NCBI GenBank assembly: GCA_035513135.1
Contig: DATKCQ010000141.1
Coordinates: 1-7,394, forward strand
Length of the DNA: 7,394 bases
Reading direction: 5' to 3'
Origin: Thermohalobaculum sp035513135
Lineage (GTDB): Bacteria > Pseudomonadota > Alphaproteobacteria > Rhodobacterales > Rhodobacteraceae
Within the stretch, counting starts at the first letter, position 1, and each line of letters begins with the position of its first letter. The translations under genes were made by a program, and so were the position numbers. The notes beneath the pieces are model-generated. The model saw only the letters and a program-made list of their open reading frames with translations. It was not told the DNA's origin and made no database searches. Below, piece by piece: positions 7,220 to 7,394 of this stretch.

Positions 7220-7394
7220 TGGCCACTGGCACCGTGAAATGGTTCAACGCCACCAAGGGCTTCGGCTTCATCCAGCCCGAGGATGGCTCCAAGGACGTCT
7301 TCCTGCACGTCTCGGCCGTCGAGCGCGCCGGCGAGCAGTCGCCGCAGGAGGGCCAGAAGGTCGAGTACGACCTCGAGTCCGGCCGCGACGGCCG
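7220..7394 (+). CDS. cold-shock protein, CspA family (copy 2, cut by window end)
   Basis: The first 58 codons of a second single cold-shock-domain protein; the 3' end lies outside the window. KWFN, RNP1 KGFGFI and RNP2 VFLHV are intact. It differs from copy 1 at scattered places (for example Ser11 to Ala, Gly24 to Ser, and GGLQPP to AGEQSP at 37-42), mostly in loops. AAGGAG at 7205-7210 is a stronger ribosome site than that of copy 1. The 38 nt across the start codon (7212-7249) are identical to 6731-6768, showing a tandem duplication. The preceding terminator implies that it has its own promoter. Confidence 0.95.

Overview
The window looks like a GC-rich alphaproteobacterial chromosome. The evidence is GC-rich third codon positions, a ParC with the subunit's diagnostic motifs and a Gln at the usual quinolone-resistance serine, a small CspA-type protein beginning MATGTVKWFN, and an Lrp/AsnC regulator divergent from trxB. 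The family is uncertain; Rhodospirillales/Acetobacterales is a guess. No plasmid, phage, CRISPR, tRNA or rRNA signal is visible.

Layout. Positions 1-573 are gene-poor. They hold an AT-rich scrap that may be the end of an IS66-type tnpB, three successive pairs of facing palindromes (REPIN-like, two of them with GTAG heads), a short coding-like remnant trapped between the first two pairs, and an AT-rich spacer. At 574-1074 (-) lies an Lrp/AsnC regulator, divergent from trxB (1321-2283, +). A 17-bp AT-centred palindrome sits in the gap between them and is a plausible Lrp-type operator. A DUF2799-type lipoprotein gene (2337-2807, -) converges on trxB across a short GC-rich repeat.

Positions 3032-6524 (-) form a compact run in transcription order: parC, then a YgfF-like short-chain dehydrogenase, then a SnoaL/NTF2-fold protein. 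The gaps are 7 and 15 nt, so the three are probably one transcript led by parC. Divergent from parC are two tandem cold-shock genes (6739-6945, and 7220 to the window end, +). They are a duplication of about 480 bp that includes the 5' leader. A strong intrinsic terminator closes the first copy.

Functionally the window is mostly housekeeping: thioredoxin reduction, chromosome decatenation and cold-shock RNA chaperoning. I found no convincing new multigene system. The points most worth a second look are the palindrome mosaic at 106-412, the 39-nt leader element kept in both csp copies (36/39 identical), and the palindrome between lrp and trxB.
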